From Prorocentrum cordatum (Eukaryota; Sar; Dinophyceae; Prorocentrales; Prorocentraceae): 64,000 nt of DNA. Below, piece by piece: positions 44,536 to 55,268 of the stretch. The stretch is from positions 356,962 to 420,961 of the forward strand of contig CAUYUJ010007424.1 of NCBI GenBank assembly GCA_963575745.1, written 5' to 3'. The notes under the pieces are model-generated. The model saw nothing but the letters and a program-made list of their open reading frames with translations, had not been told where the DNA came from and ran no database searches. A program made the position numbers and the translations under genes. How positions within the stretch are numbered: the stretch's first letter is position 1; each line of letters begins with the position of its first letter.

Positions 44536-45500
44536 CGTTCGAGGGGCGTTCCGAAATGGACGCGCGGAGAGCAGAGGTCGGGCGAAGAGGGAGGAGGGCG
44601 AGTGGCGAGGTGAGGACGCGGGGCGTTGCGGCTTCCAAACGAAGACCCAACTCAACACAACATGGTTGGGAAACATACCATTTCGGCTCATTTCGGAGGT
44701 CCGCACGGATCACCGACTTGTCAGGAGGCTGTCGTTGTGAGGCCTGTGCAGATGCCGCTGATGGAGGTCCCTGCAGACCTTCGGAGGCCCCCGAGACGGT
44801 CCAGAGGTTACAGCAACCTCGTCGTACTCGTCGATCCTCGATCCTTGCAGATGTAACAGGAGGTATGGCAACCGCAATCCCCGACTTAGTGAGCTTTTTG
44901 ACGGCCACATGAATTCGGCTCCAACTCTGGCAGAGCGTGCGTACAAACAGCCCCGTGGGAATGTATCCTCAAAGTCCCCTTCTTCTTTGAACTTTTCGAA
45001 GAGAAAACTCAAACATTGAAGGAGAGAATCCGCCCGCGAACGCAAACATCCACGACTCGGGCTTCGTGCAACCGTGTGTGACGCCTCTGGTGCCTCCGGC
45101 AACGCCCTCGACGAGGCGCAGCGGATGGACACCACCCCGTGCCCCGAAAACCTCCCAAGACTTCCGATCACTCCGTCGTAGCAACAAGAATAGAACGATA
45201 CTGCTACGCGCTCCCTGGGCCTCTCCAAGGAGCGCTCTCTGACCAGGACTGCGAGGCGAACCCAGCCGTGGCGTCGAGGTCTCTCCGGGACGGACGAACA
45301 TAGAGGAACAAAGTAATAAGGCCACAGCTGGGACAGAATCACATCCTTCAAGAACATGAGACCCTCCACCGGCACAACTGAAGATCATTCGAGGGTATCC
45401 CCCCCCAGGATGCACAAGAACATGCAACAGACAGGAAGGTCATTAGGGCACCCTCCCCGAACCGACTTCGATCTTACACCTCGGTCCCGCCGTACAGAAA
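44536..45500. other. No accepted gene
   Basis: A minus-strand frame of 221 codons (44710-45375) has no motif; its right part contains a foldback-family end (TTTCGGAGGTCCGCACGGAT at 44692-44711). Confidence 0.3.
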
Positions 45501-45650
45501 CCTTCATTTTCTGATGTCCGCGCGGATTTCTTGGATCGGCGCTGGATCCCCTCCCTGGCGGGCGGAGCGCCCCCGTTGCGGCGCCAGAGGCGCCGCCAGG
45601 AGGGCCCAGCGGCGACACGAGAAATCCGCGCGGAGCTCTGACGATGAATG
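45501..45650. mobile_element. Foldback family, copy 3
   Basis: GATGTCCGCGCGGATTTCTT at the left pairs with GAAATCCGCGCGGAGCTCTG at the right. Central GGCGCC-rich stem. Confidence 0.75.
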
Positions 45651-46734
45651 CTGATGCCGTTCCGAAACACAGCGGCAGCTGCATCTTCCCTGCGATCCGA
45701 CGTTGCGAACCACACAGCATCGCGAACAGAACACGCGTGGAGGCCCGGGCACAACCTCTCCGTGCCGCACTACGAGCCGGATCGACCCGCGATGGCCCCC
45801 CGCAAGAGCGCCAGGCGCGACGCGATCGCGACGCCGAGATCTCGGGGCGGCTTCCTCCGACCCGAACCTCGAGCGTCGTCCTCGGCGCCGGGCCTGTGCC
45901 GAGGCTGCTGATGGAGGTCCAGCGGTCGTTGGCCTCGAGCGCAGCGCGCAGGGGATGGCCGCAGCGCGGGCAGGAGCGGGCCTCTGGTGCGCGGCTCGCC
46001 GACTGCTGCGCGCGATGCGGCCACGGTGGGAAGCCACGACGGCCCTCCTTTGGCCGCCTCCCGCTCCCCGGGGGCCCTCGCCAGGCCCCAAGACCGTCCA
46101 CAGAACGGCCAAGGATGGCACATCTGCCCTGGGGACTGGGTCGAGGCTTCGGGGGTTAGCGCATGAAAGAGAGCAAGACATCGCATGTCTGGGCGTTTTA
46201 CTACCACGATTAGGACCCCGTGCGAAACGACGCGACACGTGAAATCGGAACTTGGGAGTCGGTAGGCAACGCTATCGCAGGACCGCCCCTCTCGTCCGTT
46301 GGCTTCCAGGTGAGGCGACGACACCAGCCCAGAGGAAGGAGGGGCGGAGGGAGGAGGAAGACCAGGAGAGACGGCGGATGTGACAAATGCCCAAACAGCA
46401 GCGACCCGCGAGCTTGGGTGTAGCCCCCCGCGCCCCCGACAGCTGCGCACCAGAGGTCTCCCTGGCGAAGGGCCACTCTTACGCGTGCCAGGAAGCTGGA
46501 AACGCACGTGTCGACGATCCTCGGAACGCGTGGCGGCACCAACGTACGTTTGTCAGCCGAGGCCCTCCAAGACGATGCAGGCGGTGTAACGAGGGCCGAC
46601 GGGCGCTGCGTCCTATCGGCGAAGCTGATCACTGGCCATCGCTCGGACGTCCATTTCCTGTGTTTTTCCCCACATGCTTCGTGGGGTTCTGGTTTTCTTC
46701 CCTGCCGCGCCGCGCCCGCGTCTCCCCCACACCC
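45651..46734. other. No accepted gene
   Basis: GC-rich sequence with overlapping open frames on both strands and no recognisable motif. Confidence 0.35.
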
Positions 46735-46890
46735 GCTCCTCCTCCTCCTCCTCCTCCTCCTCCTCCTCCTCCTCCTCCTCCTCCTCCTCCTCAGCACAGC
46801 GCAGCACAGCACAGCAGACCGCAGCACAGCATAGGACAGCACAGCACAGCTCAGCAGAGCACAGCACAGCACGTCTCGGCGACACGCGTC
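46735..46890. repeat. CCT microsatellite followed by CAGCA pentamers
   Basis: (CCT)n at 46736-46792, then CAGCACAGCGCAGCACAGCA and similar to 46885. Confidence 0.95.
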
Positions 46891-46934
46891 TACATACAGC
46901 CGCACGCATGCACACACTCGCACACACAAGACGA

Positions 46935-48545
46935 CACCAGTCCTGGCATAGCAGGCGTGGCACTTTCTCGACACCATAGGGGGTGCGCAGGGGGTGGTCT
47001 CTCGCTGCGGTCTCTATACGCCCCAGTCGTCCTGCTATAGCAGGCGTGGCCCCAGTCGTCCTGGCATAGCAGGCGTGGCACTTTCTCGACACCATAGGGG
47101 GTGCGCAGGGGGTGGTTTCTCGCTGCGGTCTCTATACGCGCCGGTCGTCCAGGCATAGCAGGCGTGGCACTTTCTCGACACCATAGGGGGTGCGCAGGGG
47201 GTGGTCTCTCGCTGCGGTCTCTATACGCGCCGGTCGTCCAGGCATAGCAGGCGTGGCACTTTCTCGACACCATAGGGGGTGCGCAGGGGGTGGTCTCTCG
47301 CTGCGGTCTCTATACGCGCCGGTCGTCCAGGCATAGCAGGCGTGGCACTTTCTCGACACCGGTGCGCAGGGGGTGGTCGCTGCGGTCTCTATACGCGCCG
47401 GTCGTCCAGGCATAGCAGGCGTGGCACTTTCTCGACACCATAGGGGGTGCGCAGGGGGTGGTCTCTCGCTGCGGTCTCTATACGCGCCGGTCGTCCAGGC
47501 ATAGCAGGCGTGGCACTTTCTCGACACCATAGGGGGTGCGCAGGGGGTGGTCTCTCGCTGCGGTCTCTATACGCGCCGGTCGTCCAGGCATAGCAGGCGT
47601 GGCACTTTCTCGACACCATAGGGGGTGCGCAGGGGGTGGTCTCTCGCTGCGGTCTCTATACGCGCCGGTCGTCCAGGCATAGCAGGCGTGGCACTTTCTC
47701 GACACCATAGGGGGTGCGCAGGGGGTGGTCTCTCGCTGCGGTCTCTATACGCGCCGGTCGTCCAGGCATAGCAGGCGTGGCACTTTCTCGACACCATAGG
47801 GGGTGCGCAGGGGGTGGTCTCTCGCTGCGGTCTCTATACGCGCCGGTCGTCCAGGCATAGCAGGCGTGGCACTTTCTCGACACCATAGGGGGTGCGCAGG
47901 GGGTGGTCCCTGAGCGCGGCTGCTATACGCGCCGGTCGTCCAGGCATAGCAGGCGTGGCACTTTCTCGACACCAGAGGGGGTGCGCAGGGGGTGGTCCCC
48001 GAGCGCGGCTGCTATACGCGCCGGTCGTCCAGGCATAGCAGGCGTGGCACTTTCTCGACACCAGAGGGGGTGCGCAGGGGGTGGTCCCTGAGCGCGCGGC
48101 TGCTATACGCGCCGGTCGTCCAGGCATAGCAGGCGTGGCACTTTCTCGACACCAGAGGGGGTGCGCAGGGGGTGGTCCCTGAGCGCGGCCGCTATGCACG
48201 ACGGTCGTCCAGGCACAGCAGGCGTGGCACTTTCTCGACACCAGAGGGGGGCGCAGGAGGTGGTCCCTGAGCTCGGCCGCTATGCGCGACGGTCGTCCAG
48301 GCACAGCAGGCGTGGCACTTTCTCGACACCAGAGGGGGGCGCAGGGGGTGGTCCCTGAGCGCGGCGCTATACGCGCCGGTCGTCCAGGCATAGCAGGCGT
48401 GGCACTTTCTCGACACCAGAGGGGGTGCGCAGGGGGTGGTCCCTGAGCGCGGCCGCTATGCACGACGGTCGTCCAGGCACAGCAGGCGTGGCACTTTCTC
48501 GACACCAGAGGGGGGCGCAGGAGGTGGTCCCTGAGCTCGGCCGCT
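46935..48545. repeat. 89 bp minisatellite, about 18 copies, two subtypes
   Basis: Unit contains CATAGCAGGCGTGGCACTTT, CTCGACACCA, GTGCGCAGGGGGTGGTC and ACGCGCCGGTCGTCCAGG. Up to about 47895 nearly all copies read TCTCTCGCTGCGGTCTCTAT; beyond it they read CCTGAGCGCGGCxGCTATxC with CCAGAGGGGG instead of CCATAGGGGG. On the minus strand all three frames of the unit are open. Confidence 0.97.
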
Positions 48546-48619
48546 ATGCACGATGGTCCTCCTCCCTTCTCTCCTCTTCTTCCTCCTCCTCCTTGCCCTC
48601 TACCTCCTCTCCAGGAGGC

Positions 48620-49030
48620 CGACCTGGCTTGTCCGTGCTCGGCCGCCTTAGGTGTCTCGTGCTCGACCGACCTGACTTGTTCGACCGCCTTAGGTGTGGC
48701 GTGCTGGATCGATCTGACTTGTTCGACCGCCGTAGGTGTCTCGTGCTGGACCGACTTGACTTGTCCGACCGTTGGACAGCTCCGCTCTCGTGCTCGACCG
48801 CTTTGGGTGTCCCGTGCTCGCCCGCCATAGGTGTCTCGTGCTCGGCCGCCTTACGTGTCTCGTGCTCAACCGCCCTAGGTGTTCCGTTCTGGACCGACCT
48901 GACTTGTCTTTGCTCGGTCGCCTTACGAGTCCGGTGCTCGACCGACCTGGCTTGTTCGACCGCCCTAAGTGTTGCGTGTTCGGCCGACCTGACTTGTCCG
49001 CGCTCGGCCGCCCTAGGTGTCTCGTGCCTG
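48620..49030. repeat. 42 bp tandem repeat, degenerate
   Basis: TAGGTGTCTCGTGCTCGACC followed by GACCTGACTTGTTCGACCGCC recurs, with shorter 24 bp variants. The unit is a multiple of three, so translated ORFs look periodic. Confidence 0.85.
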
Positions 49031-49159
49031 AGAGAGGAGCATGATGAGGATGAGGGGTGGATGAGCAGGAGCAGGAGGACCAAGGGGACGAGGAGGGAAG
49101 GAGTTTAGGAGGAGAAGCGGGAAGAGGATGGGGACGGATGCGTAGGAGCAGCCGTGCCA

Positions 49160-49720
49160 TGCCTTTCGTCGGCGCCGTGCCGTGCCGTGCCGTGCGCGGC
49201 AGTGCAGGAGTTGCGAGGAGGAGGAGTTGAGAGGAGTGCGGAGGAGTTGTGAGGAGGAGGATTTGAGAGGAGTGCGGAGGTGTTCAGAGGAGCGCGGAGG
49301 AGTTGAGAGGAGTGCGGAGGAGTGCAGAAGGAGGAGTACAGAAGGATATGAGAGGATGAGTTGAGAGGAGTGCGGAGGAGTTGAGGGAAGTGCGGAGGAA
49401 TTGAGAGGAGTGCGGAGGAGTTGACAGGATGGGGTGGGACGAGGAGGAGGAGGACGAGGAGGAGGAGGAGGAGGACGACGACGACCACGAGTGCGGCGAC
49501 GAATACAACGAGCACTACCAACACAACGAGTACGACGACGTCGAGTGCGACGACGACGAGTGCGACGACGAGTGCGACGAGCACGACGACGAATGCGAAG
49601 ACGAGTACGACGGCGAGGTACGACGACGAGTACGATGACGAGTAAGACGATAGAGCGGCAACGAGTACGACGACGAGTACGACGAGTACGACAACGAGTA
49701 CGACAAGTACGACGACGATT
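49160..49720. repeat. CCGTG, GAGGAGTGCG and GACGAC/GAGTACGAC repeats
   Basis: CCGTG pentamers (49168-49195), GGAGTTGAGAGGAGTGCGGA words (49200-49430), then GAC/GAG trinucleotides and ACGAGTACGACG words to 49720. Confidence 0.85.
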
Positions 49721-49955
49721 CGCAACGAGGGTTTAGAACGCAGCATTGCGCATAGATGATAATGACAAGCAAACACATAATATTAAAAATCAGTATGTGG
49801 GGTTCCTCGGTAGCGTAATTCTCGGTTTCGTGAGTGTTTTTTTCGCGAAATGATCAAGGATGCTCCTCGATGGTCCTCGCCGAGGGAAAAATGCACACGC
49901 CCGAGCGATGCCAAGATCAAGGTAAAACAAACATTGGCCTAACACACGTCCCGCG
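49721..49955. other. Spacer without recognisable feature
   Basis: AT-richer than its surroundings; nothing recognised. Confidence 0.4.
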
Positions 49956-50212
49956 GATCATGCGGCCACGTTAGTATCCTATCCTCGCCGAGGCAAACCG
50001 AGTCTGGCCAGTTCTGGGAACTCTGGACCCGAACATGTTGACACCTCTTGGGGACAACCCTTACATCCGCCAACTTCTCGCCGAGGCAAATCCGCCACGT
50101 TAGTATCCAATCCTCGCCGAGGCAGACCGAGTCTGGCCAGTTCTGGGAACTCTGGACCCGAAAACGTTGACACCTCTTGGGGGCAGCCCTTCCATCCGCC
50201 AACTTCGGCTGG
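49956..50212. repeat. Direct tandem duplication of about 125 bp
   Basis: GTTAGTATCCxATCCTCGCC ... GACACCTCTTGGGG ... CATCCGCCAACTTC occurs twice with a handful of changes. Confidence 0.9.
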
Positions 50213-50360
50213 CCTTCTGCTGGCGGAGCCGCCCTTAATTTCGTTTCCGCTGGCATTCCGCCGGGGAAGAGGTGCCAACTCCTTCGATGCCTCGAGGGCG
50301 GGGCTCTCACTGGAACTCCACAAATGTACCAGCTCTAGCCAGAAGAAGAAACAACTGCCC

Positions 50361-50517
50361 AAACATGAGCTTTCGGAAATGCTCGCGGACTTCTGGGATC
50401 GGCGCTGGACCTCCCCTCCCTGCCAGGGGCGGCGCTGGAAGCGCCGCCAGGGGGGGGCCCAACGCCGACCCAAGAAAACTGCGCGGAGTTCCGCAAGCTC
50501 AAGGTTTATTTGGCATG
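50361..50517. mobile_element. Foldback family, copy 4
   Basis: GAGCTTTCGGAAATGCTCGC at the left pairs with the region GCGCGGAGTTCCGCAAGCTC at the right, with GGTTTATTTGG outside and a GGCGGCGC...GCGCCGCC centre. More diverged than copies 2 and 3. Confidence 0.7.
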
Positions 50518-50699
50518 AAGCATCGTGGCATCTTTTCTGACAGTTACTGGGCTGGTCCCAAGACCCCCAAACCACGAAAAACCTCGACGACCAGTTTCCC
50601 TCAGGACCCGTCTGCTTCACTGCGATTGCGTTTGTTCCGGTTGTTGTGCTTCGATGTCTGGAGCGCACCGCGTGTATCCAGCTTTTGCGGCAGGTGATG

Positions 50700-51053
50700 C
50701 GGAACGGTAGGGGGGGAACGGCTCAGGAAGGGACACATCTACGTGGAATCGGCGATACATCGCCGATAGATCGGAGATAGGCTCCCGATGCCGAAACCGC
50801 CGTATATCGGGCCCCTCTCGGCGCTCAATTGGCGATTGGGGGTCGATGCGTTCCCCCCCTGAGCCTTCGGTCGGGAACATTTGTTCAGCGTGTCGCGGCG
50901 GCGGCCCCAGCAATACGACGTGCCCTGCGAGCTGAAAATCCCACCAGCCCTCTAGACATGAGTGGTTGAGAGCGTTTCCTCTTCCAACCCCCCTTTCTTC
51001 CCCTTCGGGGAGGGGTTTACCCCTCCCCCTAGCCCCTCCCCTGGACTGCCGAA
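50700..51053. repeat. Cluster of three dispersed repeat copies
   Basis: 50700-50865 matches 43245-43440; 50868-50936 matches 42793-42870; 50939-51053 matches 30184-30300. The three are back to back here but apart elsewhere. Confidence 0.8.
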
Positions 51054-51160
51054 TGCTTTGGCTGTCAAAGAATACCGCCAGCGCGTATTGACGTCGTGCC
51101 GAAGCGGATCACTCCCTCTGAGTGTGGTCTTGGTCCCCCAGGAACTCTCCCAGGCAGGCT

Positions 51161-52150
51161 TCAGGTTGTCGTCTCTGTCTTCGCCCCCGCGCCTCCCCTT
51201 GACTGCGATTCCCCTGGCGGCGATGTCGCCAGGACCGCGCGCCTCCCGTCCGAGGTGCACTTATCTGGTATTCCGCTCATCGGCATCGTATCGCTGTAGG
51301 TAGAGGCCAGGAAATCAACGCGCTCGCCGCGGGCCCAGCACCTTGCGTCAATCGCGCGGCCCCCGCGCCTCTCCGGCTCCTTAGCGCGTCGCGCTTCCAT
51401 GGAGCTCCGCCACGCCTCGTCGATTTCGTTGCGGAGCTTGCGGGTGCGATCCGTCACGGCGCGTGCGATGTCCAGATCGAACCTGCTGCGCCGCGACGCG
51501 GGTCGGATCACGTCGGGCGCTGCAAGTGGGGCTACTGTGCGGCGCGCCAGGCTGGGGCAGGCTGGAGGCGGAAGTGGCTCGAGGTCAGCCAGCACTGCTG
51601 CAGGTTCTGATGGCATGAAGGGCAGCGGAACGTACGCATCGCGGGCGATGTCGGAGAATTCGTGCGCCGGCCAGGTCGCGCCAGGTTGCAGTAGGAGGCG
51701 CGCCCGTAGTGCGTCGTGTCCAATCGTGCGCAAAAAGTAGGAGAGGACGTCGACGCTCATCCACATGGACACCCATGGGTGGTATTCGTCCAGGCGCTGC
51801 GCCTCCCTCTGCCCAAGCCGATCGCCCAGTCGACGAGGTGTGCGAACTTGAACTGCAGGCATGTCTCCTCCCATGTCCACTCGTCCAATTCCAGCTGCCT
51901 GGCCCTGAACACTCTACCGCTTTCCCACAGGGTCGTGGGAAAATGCCTGAGGTAGCCCGGGCTCGCGGCTGCAGGCGCAGCATTGTCTGCGTCCTCGTCC
52001 AGGTTCCTGGTGCAGCAGCTGATCCAATGCAGATTGACCTCGGGGCCGTAGTTGGACCTGACATACCCGACCGGCTCCAAAAGTTCGGCGTGCGCCAACT
52101 TGCAAAGCCGGCGGTTATTGAAGTCGGGCAGCGGCGGGGGCGGGCAGTTG
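51161..52150 (-). pseudogene. Degraded coding region, unknown family
   Basis: Protein-like code on the minus strand: KLAHAELLEPVGYVRSNYG, LRHFPTTLWESGRVFRARQL, DEWTWEETCLQFKFAHLVDW and, after one frame change near 51818, LDEYHPWVSMWMSVDVLSYF, HDALRARLLLQPGATWPAHE and TRKLRNEIDEAWRSSMEARR. The two parts join smoothly (AIGLGQREAQRLDEY) if one base is skipped. No domain recognised. A retroelement ORF is possible given the surroundings. Confidence 0.42.
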
Positions 52151-52404
52151 TCGGGCAGAGCAGGTCGCCAAGAGTTGTCCTGGAAACACTTCCCCGCGAT
52201 GTTAGTCTCCGGGTTCAGAAGCGGGGCCCGCTGGTCCTGCTGCGCGTGCGTCGCGGGTCTTGGCTCGCACGGAGGGGTGCCTGTCTCTGCCTGTCCGCTT
52301 GCTTCGGCCCGTGGGGAGCACTTCCGGCGAACAGCAGGACGAGTGCCGCCGTCCTTGGGCGCGGAGCCGGGGTGCCACCGCTGGTCGGAACATGTCCTGG
52401 CCCT

Positions 52405-52630
52405 TGCAAGGGAGGCCGCGTCTCTCCAAGGGCTCCTAAGTTTGCGCTTCGCGCTGCGCGAAGCGCGAAGCGCGAATAACTTCGCGCTCTCGCGCCGCCC
52501 CCCCAAAGGGAGAATAGGAGGACGAGGAGGAGGGGGAGAAGGAACGAGGACCGCGAAGCGCGAAGCGCGAATAACTTCGCGCCCTCGAGGGAGCCCTTGT
52601 GCAAGGGAGGCCGCGTCTCTCCGTCCCCCC
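52405..52630. repeat. Direct duplication with GCGCGAAGCGCGAATAAC hairpins
   Basis: GCAAGGGAGGCCGCGTCTCT occurs at 52417 and 52601; between them GCGCGAAGCGCGAATAACTT occurs twice (about 52470 and 52563), each able to fold on CTTCGCGC. Confidence 0.8.
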
Positions 52631-52794
52631 CTCCCCCCTGGGTTCTCCAGACCTTCCCTCGGTGCGGGGGGGCTTGGCGACAAGGGGGCGGCCGCCCGTC
52701 TGCGTCGGTGCCGCGACGAGCGTCGCGCGTCATGTCGCCCCGTGGGGGTTGTTACCCGGGCGGACTGGTGGCGATCTTGCCACGCGACGTCTAG

Positions 52795-52965
52795 CGCCAT
52801 CCTTGCCCTTACCCCGCGACTTCCTTACCCCGCGACTTCCTTGCCCTTACCCCGCGATCTTGCCACGCGACTTCCTTGCCACGCGACTTCCTTGCTGGGG
52901 GATGTTACCCGCGCCATCCTTGCCCTTACCCCCCTGTCAGTTAGGGTTGTTGTCCTCTCCTCGCT
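52795..52965. repeat. CTTACCCCGCGACTTCCTTG-type tandem repeat
   Basis: Words CATCCTTGCCCTTACCCC, CGCGACTTCC and TTGCCACGCGACTTCC repeat with a period near 17-18. Confidence 0.8.
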
Positions 52966-53184
52966 GGTGGCCGTGTTCAGGAGATTGGCTGTCCAGGTGG
53001 TCGGCCGTGAGCGGGTCCAGTTTGGCGGTTATCGCGAGGGCGACGGCCTGTTGCGCGCCCAACATGAACAGGCAGTGCGGTCGGTTGTTGTGCTCACTAT
53101 TTCCGTACCCGTTACGATCGTCCCGATCTGTACTGCACTGTACCCTTCCTCGGCGGCGCGCCCAGGGGGGAAGTGAGCGGGCGC

Positions 53185-53330
53185 GGGCCTTCTCAGAATG
53201 CTCAGAGGTCCCCAGCCTTGTGATAAGCGTTCTAAGACTTTCCCGGAAACGCAGAACACCTTTCAGAAGGCCCGAGGGTTTCGGAGAAGCCCCGCCGCCT
53301 ACTGAGAGGGCCGTCTAACAGGGGACATGT
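53185..53330. repeat. Dispersed repeat, partner of 42640-42780
   Basis: Shares CCTTCTCAGAA, GCGTTCTAAG, GAAGCCCCGCCGCCT and CTGAGAGGGCC in the same order and strand. Confidence 0.8.
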
Positions 53331-53829
53331 TGACCCATATCCGAAGTTTCGTGGTGTTATCGAATGGGCGAGAATTTTTGGGCCCAACCCTGGGATATAC
53401 GATGAGGGGGCGTCCATCCTCTATTGGGGTGCCCCTTGGGGTGTACCTCAAAACTTCTCCCATTCTTCTAACCGGCGAAACCTTTCGGGCGGAACTCGGG
53501 GATAGGGGGAGAAAAATCGCTGCGATCTTCTCCTTCTCACTTCCCCCATTCGCTTGCAGCCGACCTACGCAACGCCCGACCACCTCCATCTGCGCCATGA
53601 GACAAACGACAAACGGGTCCTGAGGGCAACGGGTCCTAGACCCAAGGGCCTTCCTCCAGGACGAGCACTTTATCCTGCGTCGTTCTCTGACAATCCCGGG
53701 GCCCGTAGAGGGCCCCGACAGCCCGAAAACGGTGACAAGCCTCAGGACCCGTTTCCCTCAGGCCCCGTTTCCCCCATGGCGAGTGGCGGGAGCTCCGCAC
53801 GGATTTCGGGTCATAACCTCGGGTCTCCG

Positions 53830-53970
53830 GCGGCCGTTCGGGACGATTCGGGCACCCCCAGAACGCTCTCGGCGAGGCGCAGCCGCTGGAAGGCATCCCG
53901 AGGCTAGAAAGCCGCCGAGGACCGACGAAACCACCCGCGAACCTCGAACCAAACCTCGAGCCGTCCCGAG
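53830..53970 (+). repeat. Dispersed repeat, partner of 42480-42620 (inverted)
   Basis: CGTTCGGGACGAT, GAACGCTCTCGGCGAGGCGC and GGAAGGCATCCCGAGGCTAG as in the minus-strand copy at 42480-42620. Bounded at both sides by GGGAGCTCCGCACGGATC/T (53789 and 53980). Confidence 0.85.
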
Positions 53971-54289
53971 TCGGGGTGGGAGCTCCGCACGGATCCCGCC
54001 GCTCCCATGGCGCGCATCTGCACCTCACGCAGCGCCCGGCCGGCTCCCTCCGCGGCAGGCCCACGGGGCCTCGAGCGACGTGCGCGACTCGAGGGACGGC
54101 GGGCGGCAGCCCCCCTCCGGCGAGGCCGCCCGCGGCGAGGCGGGCGCCTCCGGGGCCTCCTGGAGAGGGGGGGGGGGGGGGCACGGCAGGACAAACAGTA
54201 AGCGGCGAGGATCGGGGAGGGAGATCGGTCCTCGACGAGGGGCATCGGGCTGGAAGGATCGAGGAGGAGGATCGAGGGAAGATCGAGGG

Positions 54290-54548
54290 TCCTCCTCCTC
54301 GATCCTCTCCTCCTCCTCCTCCTCCTCCTCCTCCTCCTCCTCGCACGAACCACTCCTCCTCCTCTCCTCCCTCCCTCCTCCTCCTCCTCTCCTCCTCCTC
54401 CTCCTCCTCGCACACTCCTCCTCCTCCTCTCCTCCTCCTCCTCCACCTCCTCCTCCTCCTTCTCCTCCTCCTCCTCCTCCTCCTCCTCCTCTTCCTCCTC
54501 CTCCTCCTCCTCCTCCTCCTCCTCCTCCTCCTCCTCCTCCTCCTCCAT
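54290..54548. repeat. CCT microsatellite, about 250 bp
   Basis: CCT runs broken by GCACxAACCA and CTCC words. Confidence 0.95.
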
Positions 54549-54654
54549 TCCTATGTTATAGCTATGTCCTCCTTGTGTCGCACCCCCCGACGTGTCGGTA
54601 GGGGGGGCCAGGCGTCTCGCCTGAGGTAGCCTCACCACTTATGATCCTGAGCTT

Positions 54655-54870
54655 TGACATGTGCAGCAGCTTCACGGATGGAGGGCATGACGTTTTCAAA
54701 ATGTGGCTCTCGCCCCAGCGCCGTACACATTCGTTTCAAAAGCGTGCAGCAGCCTCAAGGATTGAGGGCGGCCTCCTTTTCAAAATGTGGTTATTGCCGT
54801 AGCGCCGCGCACATTCGTTTAAAACATTTCAGCAGTTTTGCAGACGAAGGGCAGCGTCTACCTAGCAGCG
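54655..54870. repeat. Tandem repeat of about 84 bp, 2.5 copies
   Basis: GCAGCAGCxTCA ... TTTTCAAAATGTGG ... GCGCCGxxCACATTCGTTT recurs at 54662, 54747 and partly 54829. Confidence 0.85.
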
Positions 54871-55004
54871 AAGACTGATAGGTTTCTGGTGGGCCCAAAA
54901 GAGAGCATCTTGACTCCCCAGAGGGGGTCTGGGCGGGTGCCTGGAGAAGCCGGGGAGCCCGGGGACTCCCCAGGACTCCTATAGATTCCTATAGTTTCCA
55001 ATGG

Positions 55005-55265
55005 ATTCCTACTCTTCGTGTTCCCAGAACACCGCTCCCAGGCCACATTTTGAATGCCCGGAACCAACTGTAGGCCACTTCGTGTTCTTCGACTTCCCAG
55101 AACACCATTCCCAGGCCACATGTTGAATGCCCGGACCCAACTGTAGGCCACTTCGTGTTCTTCGTGGTCCCAAAACACAACTCCCAGGCCACATTTTGAA
55201 TGCCCGGAGCCAACTGTAGGCCACTTCGTTTTCTTCGTGTTCCCAAAACACCATTCCCAGGCCAG
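55005..55265. repeat. Tandem repeat of about 61 bp, four copies
   Basis: CGTGTTCCCAGAACACCxxT, CCCAGGCCACATTTTGAATG and CAACTGTAGGCCACTT recur four times. The array interrupts the 3' side of the adjoining RT remnant. Confidence 0.92.
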
Positions 55266-55268
55266 AGC

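Noticed and set aside
44710-45375. Minus-strand frame of 221 codons
   Set aside because: No recognisable domain, and part of it is a foldback-element end.
46935-48545. CRISPR-like array
   Set aside because: The units are contiguous 89 bp repeats without unique spacers, in a eukaryotic context.
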